DNA of 64,000 nt from Methylotenera mobilis JLW8 (lineage in GTDB: Bacteria; Pseudomonadota; Gammaproteobacteria; Burkholderiales; Methylophilaceae), in contig NC_012968.1 of the NCBI RefSeq assembly GCF_000023705.1, forward strand, positions 2,232,001 to 2,296,000, read 5' to 3'. The notes under the pieces were generated by a model. The model saw nothing but the letters and a program-made list of their open reading frames with translations, was not told the DNA's origin and ran no database searches. Shown here one piece after another: positions 28,013 through 37,442 of the stretch (positions within the stretch are counted from its first letter, which is position 1; every line of letters begins with the position of its first letter). The translations under genes were made by a program, and so were the position numbers.

Positions 28013-28411
28013 TTAAACAGGCTTAAGCAGCAAACCAACTTTGTCGACCTTGTTGGTTTTAAGTAGATCCATCACGCCAATCACGTCTTCGTATTTAACG
28101 TTCTTATCCGCCGCAATGACCACAGAGCGCTCAGGTGATTTGCTTAGCGTGGCCCGCACCGCCACCAGCAGCTCATCGCGCTGCATGGCTTGGCTATCCA
28201 ACTCTATGCTGCCGTTTTTCTTTACCGTCACCACCACCGGTGGCAATTTAGGTTGATTCAACGCCTGCCCAGCGCCCGGTAGCTCAACGATGCCAGGGTT
28301 GGTCATGGGTGCGGTGACCATAAAAATCACCAATAACACCAAGGTCACGTCGATATAAGGCACGACGTTGATTTGATTCATCATGCGGCGTTTACGTGTT
28401 CTGCTCATCAC
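28013..28411 (-). CDS. tolR: Tol-Pal system protein TolR
   Basis: 132 aa, one N-terminal membrane helix with the conserved Asp (NVVPYIDVTLVLLVIFMV) that forms part of the proton path, then the periplasmic ExbD/TolR domain. It lies between tolQ and tolA. Confidence 0.96.
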   Translation of the reverse strand: MMSRTRKRRMMNQINVVPYIDVTLVLLVIFMVTAPMTNPGIVELPGAGQALNQPKLPPVVVTVKKNGSIELDSQAMQRDELLVAVRATLSKSPERSVVIAADKNVKYEDVIGVMDLLKTNKVDKVGLLLKPV

Positions 28412-28462
28412 GCAACTCCTGTTGAAATCGGTTTAATAGTAAACATCAAAGACATCGCCATA

Positions 28463-29137
28463 TTAAGATTTGCGCTGCAAAATGTTAGTAAACTCTTCCA
28501 TAAAGCTTTCATAGCGCACAGAAAGTCTGTCAACAGAGCTGGCAAATCGGTTATAGGCAATCACCGCTGGAATCGCTGCAAACAAGCCAATCGCGGTTGC
28601 CACTAGCGCTTCTGCAATGCCAGGAGCCACTTGGGTAAGGGTGGCTTGTCCAACACTGGATAAGCCTCTAAATGCATTCATAATGCCCCATACCGTACCG
28701 AATAAACCGATATACGGGCTGACAGAGCCTACGGATGCTAGAAACGGCAAATGTGCATCCAACTCGTCCATCTCACGGTTGTAAGCAGCACGCATAGCAC
28801 GACGCGCACCTTCCATCACGTCGGACACGTCCATACGTGTTTGTTGCTTATGGCGTGCATACTCTTTGAATCCTGCTTCAAAAATGCTCGCCATGCCCTG
28901 CGGTTTACGGCGATGAGCAGTGATGCTGTCATATAGCTTATTGAGGTCGCCACCGCTCCAGAATGTGTCTTCAAAATCTTCTGCGTCACGCTCCGCACGT
29001 TTAACGGTAGCCACTTTGATAAAAATATACCACCAAGAAAATAGAGAGGTGATGATCAGAATAAGCATCACCAGCTGCACTGGCAAACTTGCACCTGCCA
29101 CTAGGCTGAAAAAAGACATATCACTACTAGCGTTCAT
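28463..29137 (-). CDS. tolQ: Tol-Pal system protein TolQ
   Basis: 224 aa with three membrane helices (about 15-40, 130-155 and 165-190). The MotA/TolQ/ExbB signature SVGSVSPYIGLFGTVWGI is present. With TolR it forms the proton-driven motor of the Tol complex. It follows ybgC by about 135 bases. Confidence 0.96.
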   Translation of the reverse strand: MNASSDMSFFSLVAGASLPVQLVMLILIITSLFSWWYIFIKVATVKRAERDAEDFEDTFWSGGDLNKLYDSITAHRRKPQGMASIFEAGFKEYARHKQQTRMDVSDVMEGARRAMRAAYNREMDELDAHLPFLASVGSVSPYIGLFGTVWGIMNAFRGLSSVGQATLTQVAPGIAEALVATAIGLFAAIPAVIAYNRFASSVDRLSVRYESFMEEFTNILQRKS

Positions 29138-29272
29138 AACTTCTCCACTGTTTATCTACTGCTCTTTTGGTCTAATATACTGTTAAGCAATGTGCTTGCA
29201 TCAGCGCTGCTTAACCGCAGATGCCAAGATTTTAATCTATTAACCACGCCAATCCGCACGCTGTTAACAACG

Positions 29273-29677
29273 TTAATTAAGCATTGCTTGTTTTATTTGT
29301 GCTGGAATCCCTACAGGCTTGAAGGTTGCGGCATTTACAAAAGCCGCTTTCACATGTGCGTTAACCAGTTGCTCACCATTACGCGTAATGGTTTGCGCTA
29401 ACTCTATACTGCCGTGGCCGATTTTAACGATATCGCAATGAATTTCAAGCATGTCATTAAAATATGCAGGCTTCTTAAAGCCGATAGACAAGCTGTGCAC
29501 CACGATAATCACGCCATGACTGTCCTTTACTTCCGTTTGCTCAAAACCCAAAGCGCGCAACCACTCAGTGCGTGCACGCTCCATAAAGTTCAAATAATTA
29601 GAGTGATACACCACGCCACCCGCATCTGTGTCTTCATAATACACGCGTACCGGCCACGTAAATTTAGCTAAAACCAT
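29273..29677 (-). CDS. ybgC: Acyl-CoA thioesterase YbgC
   Basis: 134 aa hotdog-fold thioesterase of the 4-hydroxybenzoyl-CoA type; the active-site Asp is in YYEDTDAGGVVYHSNYLNFMERAR. E. coli YbgC acts on acyl-CoAs and is usually the first tol-pal gene. The start is ATG 29677, overlapping the ruvB stop as TAATG with AGGAG just upstream inside ruvB, so it is translationally coupled to ruvB. Confidence 0.95.
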   Translation of the reverse strand: MVLAKFTWPVRVYYEDTDAGGVVYHSNYLNFMERARTEWLRALGFEQTEVKDSHGVIIVVHSLSIGFKKPAYFNDMLEIHCDIVKIGHGSIELAQTITRNGEQLVNAHVKAAFVNAATFKPVGIPAQIKQAMLN

Positions 29678-30717
29678 TACTGCTCCTGCCATGATGCGCC
29701 GTTGGCAATCGCGCCCGGCACCGGCAAGCCAAAGTGCTGGTATGACTGGCTGGTGGCCACCCTGCCGCGTGGGGTGCGCATCAAGAAGCCTTGCTGAATC
29801 AAATACGGCTCCAGCACGTCCTCTATCGTATCGCGCTCTTCACCTATCGCAGCAGCCAGGTTATCCAAGCCTACTGGCCCGCCACCAAACTTCTCCAACA
29901 CCGCAAGCAGCAGCTTTCTGTCCATCACATCAAAACCTAGCTTGTCCACATCTAACATTCTTAGCGCAGCATCGGCAATATTGGCATTTACCTTACCATC
30001 TGCTTTCACCTGCGCGTAGTCACGTACCCGGCGCAGCAAGCGGTTAGCAATACGGGGTGTACCGCGGGAACGTCTGGCAATCTCCAGTGCGCCACTATCT
30101 ACCATCTCCACATCAAGTAAACCGGCCGAGCGTTGTACAATACGGCCCAACTCTTCTGAGGTATAGAACTCCAATCTGGACACGATACCAAAACGATCGC
30201 GCAAAGGATTAGTTAGCATGCCGGCGCGAGTCGTTGCGCCCACTAGGGTAAATGGCGGCAAATCCAGACGCACACTACGTGCGGCTGGCCCTTCGCCGAT
30301 CATGATGTCCAGACGGTAATCCTCCATCGCCGGGTATAGAATCTCTTCCACCACGGGGGACAACCTGTGTATTTCATCAATAAACAGCACATCATTGGGC
30401 TCTAGGTTGGTCAGCAGCGCCGCCAAATCACCCGCGCGCTCCAGCACAGGCCCTGAGGTCTGGCGCATATTAACGCCCATTTCCTTGGCAATGATATGTG
30501 CCAACGTGGTTTTACCCAAGCCAGGTGGGCCAAACAGCAGCACATGGTCTAACGCTTCGCTGCGGCCACGGGCAGCATTAATAAATATCTCCAGCTGCGC
30601 TCGGGCTTTTTCCTGACCGATATACTCATCCAGCACTTTAGGGCGCAGTGCGCGCTCCAGCGCATCCTCTTGCGGGCTCACAACGTCCGGGGCGATTAAA
30701 CGGTCAGTTTCTATCAT
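29677..30717 (-). CDS. ruvB: Holliday junction helicase RuvB
   Basis: 346 aa AAA+ motor that drives branch migration with RuvA. Walker A is [13 protein letters not shown], Walker B is DEIHRL, sensor motif [18 protein letters not shown], and the C-terminal winged helix ends in a RTPRGRVAT segment. It overlaps the upstream AI-2E-type gene by four bases (ATGA). Confidence 0.98.
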   Translation of the reverse strand: MIETDRLIAPDVVSPQEDALERALRPKVLDEYIGQEKARAQLEIFINAARGRSEALDHVLLFGPPGLGKTTLAHIIAKEMGVNMRQTSGPVLERAGDLAALLTNLEPNDVLFIDEIHRLSPVVEEILYPAMEDYRLDIMIGEGPAARSVRLDLPPFTLVGATTRAGMLTNPLRDRFGIVSRLEFYTSEELGRIVQRSAGLLDVEMVDSGALEIARRSRGTPRIANRLLRRVRDYAQVKADGKVNANIADAALRMLDVDKLGFDVMDRKLLLAVLEKFGGGPVGLDNLAAAIGEERDTIEDVLEPYLIQQGFLMRTPRGRVATSQSYQHFGLPVPGAIANGASWQEQ

Positions 30718-31769
30718 ACAACTTCATCTGCTCTCTTATTTTGCAAAGTTACCCAATGTGACACGAGTGTTAAACCAACGGCTAGTAGCGTTGGCCCTAA
30801 AAAAATGCCGATAAAACCAAACGCCAAAATGCCACCTAACACCCCTAATACCACCAACAATAGCGGCAAGTGTGATGAGTGGCTAATCAAGATGGGCTTA
30901 ACAATATTATCCACCATGCTAATCACCAGCAACCCATAGACCAACAGGAAAATCGCCCAGCCTTGGTCACCATGATTAAATAACCACAATGAAGCGCCAC
31001 CCCACACCAAAGGCGGGCCGACAGGAATCACCGATAAGAAAAAAGTAGCTAGCGCCAGCAATAGCGGCGCAGGAGCGCCCGCCAGCCAAAATCCAAACAG
31101 CCCGACACTGGCTTGCGCTAACGCAGTGCCGAACACGCCTAGCATCACACCTTTCACCGTATTACATGACAACACCAGCATCTCCTGCCCTAGCTCGCCA
31201 CCCAGTCGTCGTACCATGCTCGTGACTGCAGCCACGAGCTTGGTGCCATCCCGATAAAAGAAAAATGCCACAAACACCACGAGCACCAATTGCACAAACC
31301 CGCCCATGACCATCTGTACTACCTTCAATAGAAATACGCGTATCGGCTCTGCATACTGATTAAGCAGGTGCATCAACTCCTCATGGCTCGCCATCACACG
31401 CTGCCAAGACTCAGCTAATGACTCACCGATAATGGGCAGGTTTTTTAGCCATGTGGGCGCTACCGGCTGCATGCTTTGCAACACAGCCTGCGCCTCATCC
31501 AACATGAGCGTAGCAGAGTCTGCTAGATTTGCCGCCAAATAGGCCATAGGCATAATCATCGCAAACAGCAAAAGCAGCGTCATCATGGCCGCGGCCAGCA
31601 TATCGCGCTTGCCAAACAACAGCCAAACGCGCTGGTATAACGGCCAGGTAAACACACAAATAATGGCCGCAAACAGCATGGCCGCCATGAATGGATACAA
31701 CACAAAAACGCAGCCTACTATCAGTAGCGATATCGAAGCGATGCGTGCGATTTGGTTGGTGTTAATCAT
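30714..31769 (-). CDS. AI-2E family transporter (PerM/YdiK-like)
   Basis: 351 aa with about seven to eight hydrophobic segments, including the paired N-terminal helices, a central soluble loop (about 65-145) and the C-terminal [23 protein letters not shown] motif typical of the family. Members export small molecules or act as Na+(Li+)/H+ antiporters; the substrate here is unknown. It is inserted between ruvA and ruvB and overlaps ruvB by four bases. Confidence 0.88.
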   Translation of the reverse strand: MINTNQIARIASISLLIVGCVFVLYPFMAAMLFAAIICVFTWPLYQRVWLLFGKRDMLAAAMMTLLLLFAMIMPMAYLAANLADSATLMLDEAQAVLQSMQPVAPTWLKNLPIIGESLAESWQRVMASHEELMHLLNQYAEPIRVFLLKVVQMVMGGFVQLVLVVFVAFFFYRDGTKLVAAVTSMVRRLGGELGQEMLVLSCNTVKGVMLGVFGTALAQASVGLFGFWLAGAPAPLLLALATFFLSVIPVGPPLVWGGASLWLFNHGDQGWAIFLLVYGLLVISMVDNIVKPILISHSSHLPLLLVVLGVLGGILAFGFIGIFLGPTLLAVGLTLVSHWVTLQNKRADEVV

Positions 31770-31833
31770 ATTGAGTACTCAAGTGATGGGTGAGATATCT
31801 ATTAAAGCAACCACCCTTACATCATACTGCATC

Positions 31834-32412
31834 CTACTTTGAAAGTAATTTTAATGCTTGTTTAATGCCGTCAGTGACACTGATTTCTTTATCCAGCAAC
31901 TTAACCGCAGCCACTGCCTCACGCTCGTTGTAACCCAGTGCCAGCAAGGCATTAAGCACATCACTAGTGGCAGATTTGGTTTGCGGTTCATTCATTGCCG
32001 CCACACCATCAATCGTAAACTTATCTTTGAGTTCCAACAGTAAACGTTCCGCCGTTTTTTTACCAACACCAGGCACACGCGTCAGCATGCTGGGCTCTTG
32101 CAGGGCAACGGCCTGCACCAAATCATCGATAGATAAGCCGCTTAAAATAGACAAGGCTGATTTAGCACCAATACCATTTACTTTTAGCAACTGGCGAAAA
32201 GTTGCACGCTCTTGGCTGGTACCAAAACCATACAGCAACTGTGCGTCCTCGCGTACTACAAAGTGTGTGAGCATCACGACTTTATCGCCAATCGCCGGCA
32301 GATTGTAAAACGTGCTCATCGGCACCTCACACTCGTAACCTACCCCATTACAATCAATCAAGATCAATGGAGGTGTTTTTTCTAACAAGGTACCGCTTAA
32401 TCGACCAATCAT
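31834..32412 (-). CDS. ruvA: Holliday junction-binding protein RuvA
   Basis: 192 aa from [12 protein letters not shown]. An OB-fold N-terminus, two helix-hairpin-helix motifs ([32 protein letters not shown]) and a C-terminal RuvB-binding domain are visible. The ATG at 32412 fits the family start and has GGAA upstream; an ATG at 32424 would add four residues. Confidence 0.96.
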   Translation of the reverse strand: MIGRLSGTLLEKTPPLILIDCNGVGYECEVPMSTFYNLPAIGDKVVMLTHFVVREDAQLLYGFGTSQERATFRQLLKVNGIGAKSALSILSGLSIDDLVQAVALQEPSMLTRVPGVGKKTAERLLLELKDKFTIDGVAAMNEPQTKSATSDVLNALLALGYNEREAVAAVKLLDKEISVTDGIKQALKLLSK

Positions 32413-32665
32413 CAGAGATTCCATTACAAAATAATAACGAACAATAACGCATGGCTGCGTATCCCAGCAAGCCTAGATTACAGACTGTAGATGCAGAATA
32501 CGGTGAGCATTTTAAAACCAAAGGCACAGACTAATCGCAACGTACAAAAACAAGGAGAGATGACATAAGAAAACTAACAGGCAATTATTGCCTAGGCAAA
32601 ATTACTAAGTTAGGTAATTTAATAGACTGCGTAATTAATCCACAGGATAATTAGCCAGACAGCAA

Positions 32666-33232
32666 TCAACCAACTAGACGCCCGCCGCGTACACGGAAAC
32701 CGGCAGTCGCCATCAAACCTAAGCCCTGCCCGCCATGCGCATGACAAATCGCACAAGCAAGCGCATCCGCAGAGTCTGGCTTGGGTGCAGCGGGTAATTT
32801 AAGCAGACGCTTTACCATCTCCTGCACCTGTTCTTTTTGTGCATGACCATTACCAACCACCGCCTGTTTGACTTGCAACGCGGTATATTCGGCAACGCTT
32901 AAATTGCGGATGACGGCAGCGCTAATGGCCGCACCACGCGCTTGCCCTAACAGTAGGGTGGATTGCGGATTAACGTTTACAAATACTTTCTCAATCGCCA
33001 CTTGATGCGGCTGGTAGGTATCAATCACCTCAAACAAGCCATCCAAGATGACTTTCAGGCGCGCCGGCAACTCTTCACGCTCGGGGTCACCCTCTACCTT
33101 GCTTTTTTTGGCACTCGCGGTTTTGATGGTGCCACTGGAGACGTAGGTGATTTTCTCACCTATTTTTTCAATCACACCGAAACCGGTGAGGCGCAAGCCC
33201 GGGTCTATACCGAGTATCCGGATAGCACTCAA
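32666..33232 (-). CDS. ruvC: Holliday junction resolvase RuvC
   Basis: 188 aa. RuvC cuts Holliday junctions; its acidic residues lie in [15 protein letters not shown], the VAIEKVFVN segment and the C-terminal [15 protein letters not shown]. The start is taken as the TTG at 33232 ([12 protein letters not shown]); another TTG at 33244 is in frame and there is no in-frame ATG, so expression is probably low. About 250 bases without a clear gene separate it from ruvA. Confidence 0.94.
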   Translation of the reverse strand: MSAIRILGIDPGLRLTGFGVIEKIGEKITYVSSGTIKTASAKKSKVEGDPEREELPARLKVILDGLFEVIDTYQPHQVAIEKVFVNVNPQSTLLLGQARGAAISAAVIRNLSVAEYTALQVKQAVVGNGHAQKEQVQEMVKRLLKLPAAPKPDSADALACAICHAHGGQGLGLMATAGFRVRGGRLVG

Positions 33233-33264
33233 AGCATACCCCAAGCTGCTTGCACCATGCAGAT

Positions 33265-33990
33265 CTACTCTTCAATCACCGCAGAGGTGTAAACATCCTG
33301 CACATCATCTAGGTCTTCCAATGCGTCCAGAATTTTTTGCATTTTGATTGCATCGTCGCCAGTGAACACAACCTCAGCATCAGGCTTCATGGTTACTTCG
33401 CCCATCACCGCTTTGAGACCTGCCGCTTCTAGCGCTTCCTTCACCGCTATAAAGTCAGCTGGTGGCGTAATCACTTCAATACTGCCGTCATCGTTGGTCA
33501 CCACGTCTTCCGCACCCGCTTCAAGCGCAACTTCCATCACTTTATCTTCTGAGGTACCAGGCTCATACACCAAGCTACCACAGTGCTTAAACATAAACGC
33601 AACGGAACCATCCGTACCCAAGTTACCGCCGTGCTTGCTTAAGGCATGACGCACGTCCATTACTGCGCGCTGCTTATTGTCGGTTAAACAATCAATAATG
33701 ATCGCAGCACCGTTGATGCCATAGCCTTCGTAACGAATTTCCTCGTAGCTCACACCCTCCAACTCACCCGTACCTTTTTTGATGGCACGTGTGATGTTGT
33801 CTGATGGCATGTTTTCTTCTTTTGCCAAGGCAACGGCCGCACGTAGGCGTGGGTTCATATTGGGGTCACCGCCACCAAGACGGGCTGACACCGTGATTTC
33901 TTTGATGATTTTAGTAAAAATCTTACCGCGTTTTGCGTCTTGACGACCTTTGCGGTGTTGAATATTTGCCCACTTACTATGACCTGCCAT
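33265..33990 (-). CDS. yebC: YebC/PmpR-family protein
   Basis: 241 aa. The family signature [22 protein letters not shown] opens the protein, and [16 protein letters not shown] and [15 protein letters not shown] follow. Family members were first described as DNA-binding regulators, and recent work ties bacterial YebC to ribosome stalling relief; which applies here cannot be seen. It precedes ruvC, as is usual. Confidence 0.95.
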   Translation of the reverse strand: MAGHSKWANIQHRKGRQDAKRGKIFTKIIKEITVSARLGGGDPNMNPRLRAAVALAKEENMPSDNITRAIKKGTGELEGVSYEEIRYEGYGINGAAIIIDCLTDNKQRAVMDVRHALSKHGGNLGTDGSVAFMFKHCGSLVYEPGTSEDKVMEVALEAGAEDVVTNDDGSIEVITPPADFIAVKEALEAAGLKAVMGEVTMKPDAEVVFTGDDAIKMQKILDALEDLDDVQDVYTSAVIEE

Positions 33991-34137
33991 GTTTAGATCC
34001 TAAATTCCAACTAAATAAGGCGGATTTTATCACATGCGTTTACCCAAATTACAGGCTTTTAAATGGTGAGGCTTGAGGGAAATGACTGGTGTCAATCGCA
34101 TCTAGGCACTAAACCTAGATGCGATGAACTGATGCCG

Positions 34138-35055
34138 CTACTCTTGCCCGATTGCCGGGTCAACAGGGGCATGCTTTTTAATGCTAACGAAAGAAATAAT
34201 CACTAACGATAATGCGATTAACACCATGCCAATCAACTCCATACGATTAGGCACTTCGTTTAACTGTATCCATGCTGCTAGGACGCCAATCACCGGTGCC
34301 AACATAGATGCCATACTGGCGACGCCTGCAGGTAAAATCTGTAAAGCATACAGCCAAAGTAGCCAAGCCAGCGCGCCGCTCAAAAACACATTAAACAATA
34401 CAGAGCCGATAAAGTAACCCGTCCATTGAATCGGCGGTGCCGGCACAATAAATGCAATTGCCAGCATAGGAACAGAGCCTAGCAACATCGGCCAGGCCGT
34501 CAAGTTTAATAAATCCAGATGCGGGCTGCGCTGATGCAACTTTTTAGAAATAATGGCGGACAGCGCCCAGGATACGCCGGAAATAATGGCCAAAAACATG
34601 CTAAAACCATCGGCTCTGATATGTAGCGGATCAAAGATCAGCAACATACCGAACACAGCAGAGATGACAGCCAACCACTGCCAGCCTTGCACTTTTTCAC
34701 CCAGCATTGGCCACGCAAACAACATTACCCAAAATGGCATGGTGTAAGTAAGCACAGCGGTTTTACCTGCTCCACCTTCCACTAAAGCCCAAATCAGTAA
34801 ACCGGTAAAACCTACTGTTTGCAGCAAGCCTAATACCAGCATAGTGGGGAACTCTTTTAGCCCCAAAGGGCGCTTGGTGGCATAGATAACGACGAACAGC
34901 ACAACCGCCCCAAAGAACACACGCATTGCGGCAAATTGGAACGGGCCTGCATATTGCAATGCGCTCTTCATCACCACCCAGTTGTAGCCCCAAATAATGG
35001 TGAGTACGATTAGCGCAACAAATGCGCTAATGATTTTTTTTGTACTATTTTCCAT
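34138..35055 (-). CDS. EamA/DMT-superfamily transporter
   Basis: 305 aa with ten hydrophobic segments in two EamA halves (first half WGYNWVVMKSALQYAGPF, second half ISGVSWALSAIISKKL). These permeases export amino acids or other metabolites. It lies 55 bases after the SnoaL-like gene downstream of marR on the same strand, so it may be the efflux gene controlled by that regulator. The substrate is unknown. Confidence 0.88.
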   Translation of the reverse strand: MENSTKKIISAFVALIVLTIIWGYNWVVMKSALQYAGPFQFAAMRVFFGAVVLFVVIYATKRPLGLKEFPTMLVLGLLQTVGFTGLLIWALVEGGAGKTAVLTYTMPFWVMLFAWPMLGEKVQGWQWLAVISAVFGMLLIFDPLHIRADGFSMFLAIISGVSWALSAIISKKLHQRSPHLDLLNLTAWPMLLGSVPMLAIAFIVPAPPIQWTGYFIGSVLFNVFLSGALAWLLWLYALQILPAGVASMASMLAPVIGVLAAWIQLNEVPNRMELIGMVLIALSLVIISFVSIKKHAPVDPAIGQE

Positions 35056-35110
35056 CTATTTTCTATGCCTTAATTAATTTGCTCGCGCATCATAGACCCG
35101 CTCAAACCGC

Positions 35111-35488
35111 TTAGTTCCAAATATGCGTCACTGCTTTCCAAACACCATCTGCTTGTTTGCGATAAACCAAATGCACGTTGCCACCAAACGTTTGTTTCTC
35201 GCCTTCTGCATTTAACATTGCACCAGCCCAGTTACCGCGCTGATATGCCAAGTTGCCATCTTCTACTGCATCTAACAATCTAAGTTGATGCTCAATCACC
35301 CCTGCCTCAATCAGACCAGCAAAAAACGCTTGGATTGCAGCTGCACCTATCACCGGCTCACCTGCCGGCGCTGGCATCACCACAGCATTTTCAGCATAGA
35401 GCACGCCTATCGCAGCCGCATTTTTAGTATTGAACGCATGGTCAAAACTTTGGTTAATTGCATTAATTTGTTGTTGAATACTGCTCAT
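35111..35488 (-). CDS. SnoaL/DUF4440-like NTF2-fold protein
   Basis: 125 aa. It begins SSIQQQINAINQSFDHAFN and carries the short alpha+beta pattern of the SnoaL-like/ketosteroid-isomerase-like superfamily (VLYAENAVVMPAPAGEPVIG, ending KAVTHIWN). The start at 35488 is fixed by AGGAG seven bases upstream. It lies 33 bases after marR and is probably co-transcribed with it. The substrate is unknown. Confidence 0.82.
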   Translation of the reverse strand: MSSIQQQINAINQSFDHAFNTKNAAAIGVLYAENAVVMPAPAGEPVIGAAAIQAFFAGLIEAGVIEHQLRLLDAVEDGNLAYQRGNWAGAMLNAEGEKQTFGGNVHLVYRKQADGVWKAVTHIWN

Positions 35489-35521
35489 GTGATCTCCTAA
35501 TTTCATGAAAATAAGTTACTT

Positions 35522-36028
35522 CTATTTGGTTAATTCCGGAATACCTAAATTAATTAAATCGAGCATCTGGTGCATCTGCTCACGCTGCGCTTCACCAAGC
35601 CCTTGCATGCACAGCCTTAATCTATGATAGTAATCCGGCATCACCACATCTAGCTTAGCCTGCCCAGCAGTAGTCAAGTGTATCGACACGCTACGCCTGT
35701 CATTTTTGCTATACACACGCTCTACCAAACCGCTTTGTTCCAACCCGTCGATAAGCCCAGTCATGGTGGCACGGCTAACACCGGCTTTATCTGCCAGCAC
35801 CGATGGCGTTGAAGTTTGCGTCTCTTCCCGCATCAGCAAAATGAGCACCCACCAGCGCCCCTGCAGCAAACCATGCTTACTCAAGCAGGCATCTAAGGCG
35901 ATGGATAAGTCAGTTGCCACGCGCAGCAAATGTAAAAAGCTCGACACTGCCGTGATATCCGCATCGGGATATCGTTCGGCAAACTTTTGGAGCACCCCAG
36001 TTGTAGGTAAGTCTTTTAGCTCTAGCAT
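35522..36028 (-). CDS. MarR-family transcriptional regulator
   Basis: 168 aa winged-helix regulator: DLSIALDACLSKHGL, the recognition helix VLADKAGVSRATMTGLIDGLE and the wing ERVYSKNDRRSVSIHLT. The first codon is taken as ATG 36028 because a consensus promoter ends about 10 bases upstream; upstream in-frame ATGs overlap the -10 box or lie before it. The mRNA would then be nearly leaderless. An operator-like palindrome fills the promoter spacer, so autorepression is likely. It heads a unit with a SnoaL-like protein and a DMT exporter. Confidence 0.9.
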   Translation of the reverse strand: MLELKDLPTTGVLQKFAERYPDADITAVSSFLHLLRVATDLSIALDACLSKHGLLQGRWWVLILLMREETQTSTPSVLADKAGVSRATMTGLIDGLEQSGLVERVYSKNDRRSVSIHLTTAGQAKLDVVMPDYYHRLRLCMQGLGEAQREQMHQMLDLINLGIPELTK

Positions 36029-36038
36029 AATTAGGAAC

Positions 36039-36066
36039 ATTATAGTTAGCTGGCTAACTATGTCAA
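36039..36066 (-). promoter_or_regulatory. Consensus promoter with SlyA/MarR-type operator in the spacer
   Basis: On the minus strand TTGACA (36066-36061), 16 bases, TATAAT (36044-36039). Positions 36043-36060 form the perfect palindrome TAGTTAGC-CA-GCTAACTA, whose core TTAGCCAGCTAA is one base from the SlyA consensus TTAGCAAGCTAA. A bound dimer would block RNA polymerase. Confidence 0.85.
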
Positions 36067-36371
36067 GAAAATACTTCAGTCTTAATAATCTGTTATCCAT
36101 TTGCAGCTACCTTTCAACCGTATTATTTATGCTGAGAAGAAGGAATAGCAGCTCATCTACAAGCCCAAACGCATGTATCAGAGAGCATGGTAGGAAAAAA
36201 GGTGCCTAGATACGCTACTCAGGCATGGGTAACATAAAATTAAATTGATAAATAAGTTTTTCATTTAAACTAACGCAGCTAAAAACTGACAAAATCCACT
36301 GTAAAATGCACGTAGAGTAAGTTATTTGTTGGCAGTAGTTTTCTATTTTTATCGGTTGAATAAGGAACGTA

Positions 36372-37184
36372 ATGAAACGCTTTTTGATGTTATTAATGGT
36401 TGCAATTACTTGTGTAAGTTTTATGTCTTCAATAGCAGAAGCAAAACGTTTTGGCGGCGGCAGCAGCTTTGGCAAAAGCAGACCAGCACCGGCCAAGCAG
36501 TCACAAAAAGCACCAGAATCTACACCTAACAAACCAGCACAATCTGGCGCAAGCAAATGGCTAGGCCCATTAGCAGGGCTGGCAGTTGGCGCAGCTCTCG
36601 CCAGCATGTTTACCGGATCAGGCATCGGTGATGCCATGGGCTCAATCTTGATAGCGCTAGCCGTTGCCGCCGCCGTGATGTTCCTAATCTCAAGATTCAG
36701 GAAACCGCAGCAGCCGAATATGCAATATGCAGGTGCTGGCAACGCATACCAAACACCAAGCACTGAGCCAGTGTTAAGCAGTGGTAACGCAACAAGAAGC
36801 AGCCAACCAATTCCAAATGATTTTCCGGTAGATAGCTTTTTGAGAAATGCAAAGGCGTCCTTTATTCGCCTGCAAGCAGCTAATGACAGAAAAGACATCA
36901 ACGATGTGCGCGAATATACAACGCCGGAAGTATTTGCAGAAATCTCTATGCAAATGCAAGAGCGCGGTAGCAGCGTGCAAACCACAGAAGTGGTTGCGAT
37001 CAACGCAGAACTGCTAGAAGTGGCAAATGAAGATGCCTACACGATTGCCAGCGTGCGCTTTACGGGTCAACTGCGTGAAAACAATGGTGCACTGGAAAGC
37101 ATAGACGAGGTATGGCACATACAAAAAGATACGACCAATACCCAAGAAAAATGGTTACTGGCAGGAATTCAGCAACTGAATTAA
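36372..37184 (+). CDS. Tim44-like domain protein
   Basis: 270 aa. A signal peptide (cleavage after AEA near residue 23) is followed by a Gly/Ser/Pro-rich region, two hydrophobic segments (about 58-75 and 88-108) and a C-terminal Tim44-like domain (about 150-270: FLRNAKASFIRLQAANDRKDINDVREYTTPEVFAEI split here for brevity at FIRLQAAND and YTTPEVF). Bacterial Tim44-like proteins are common and of unknown function; the mitochondrial domain binds lipids and import motors. It is a single-gene unit. Confidence 0.88.
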   Translation: MKRFLMLLMVAITCVSFMSSIAEAKRFGGGSSFGKSRPAPAKQSQKAPESTPNKPAQSGASKWLGPLAGLAVGAALASMFTGSGIGDAMGSILIALAVAAAVMFLISRFRKPQQPNMQYAGAGNAYQTPSTEPVLSSGNATRSSQPIPNDFPVDSFLRNAKASFIRLQAANDRKDINDVREYTTPEVFAEISMQMQERGSSVQTTEVVAINAELLEVANEDAYTIASVRFTGQLRENNGALESIDEVWHIQKDTTNTQEKWLLAGIQQLN

Positions 37185-37442
37185 GCATGGCATGAATTTA
37201 ATTGCCAATTGAAAAATCAGCATGCAGCAGCAATGGTAACGACTTAGCTAGCTGCTGCTGATTAACCTGGTGCTGATTAGCTAGGTACGCAGACTAAGCA
37301 CCTTGCGATTGCTCCGCAAAGCTATTACTATCCAGTCCGGTTAGTATCCAATCTATGGGGAATTAGCAGCCTCCCCGTTTCAAGACACTCACGTCCAAGG
37401 CCTGCTCAAAATCTTATGGCATAATGCCTTAGAGGAGAAGCT

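Noticed and set aside
32450-32533. 27-codon plus-strand ORF in the ruvA-ruvC gap
   Set aside because: It is short, has no ribosome-binding site and no known relative; not enough to call a gene.
36215-37003. 262-codon minus-strand ORF
   Set aside because: It lies antisense to the Tim44-like gene, which has a signal peptide, a recognisable domain and normal composition.
37200-37300. GCAGCA/TGCTGC inverted and direct repeats after the Tim44-like gene
   Set aside because: The stem is separated by a 20-base loop and has no T run; it is probably simple-sequence similarity.
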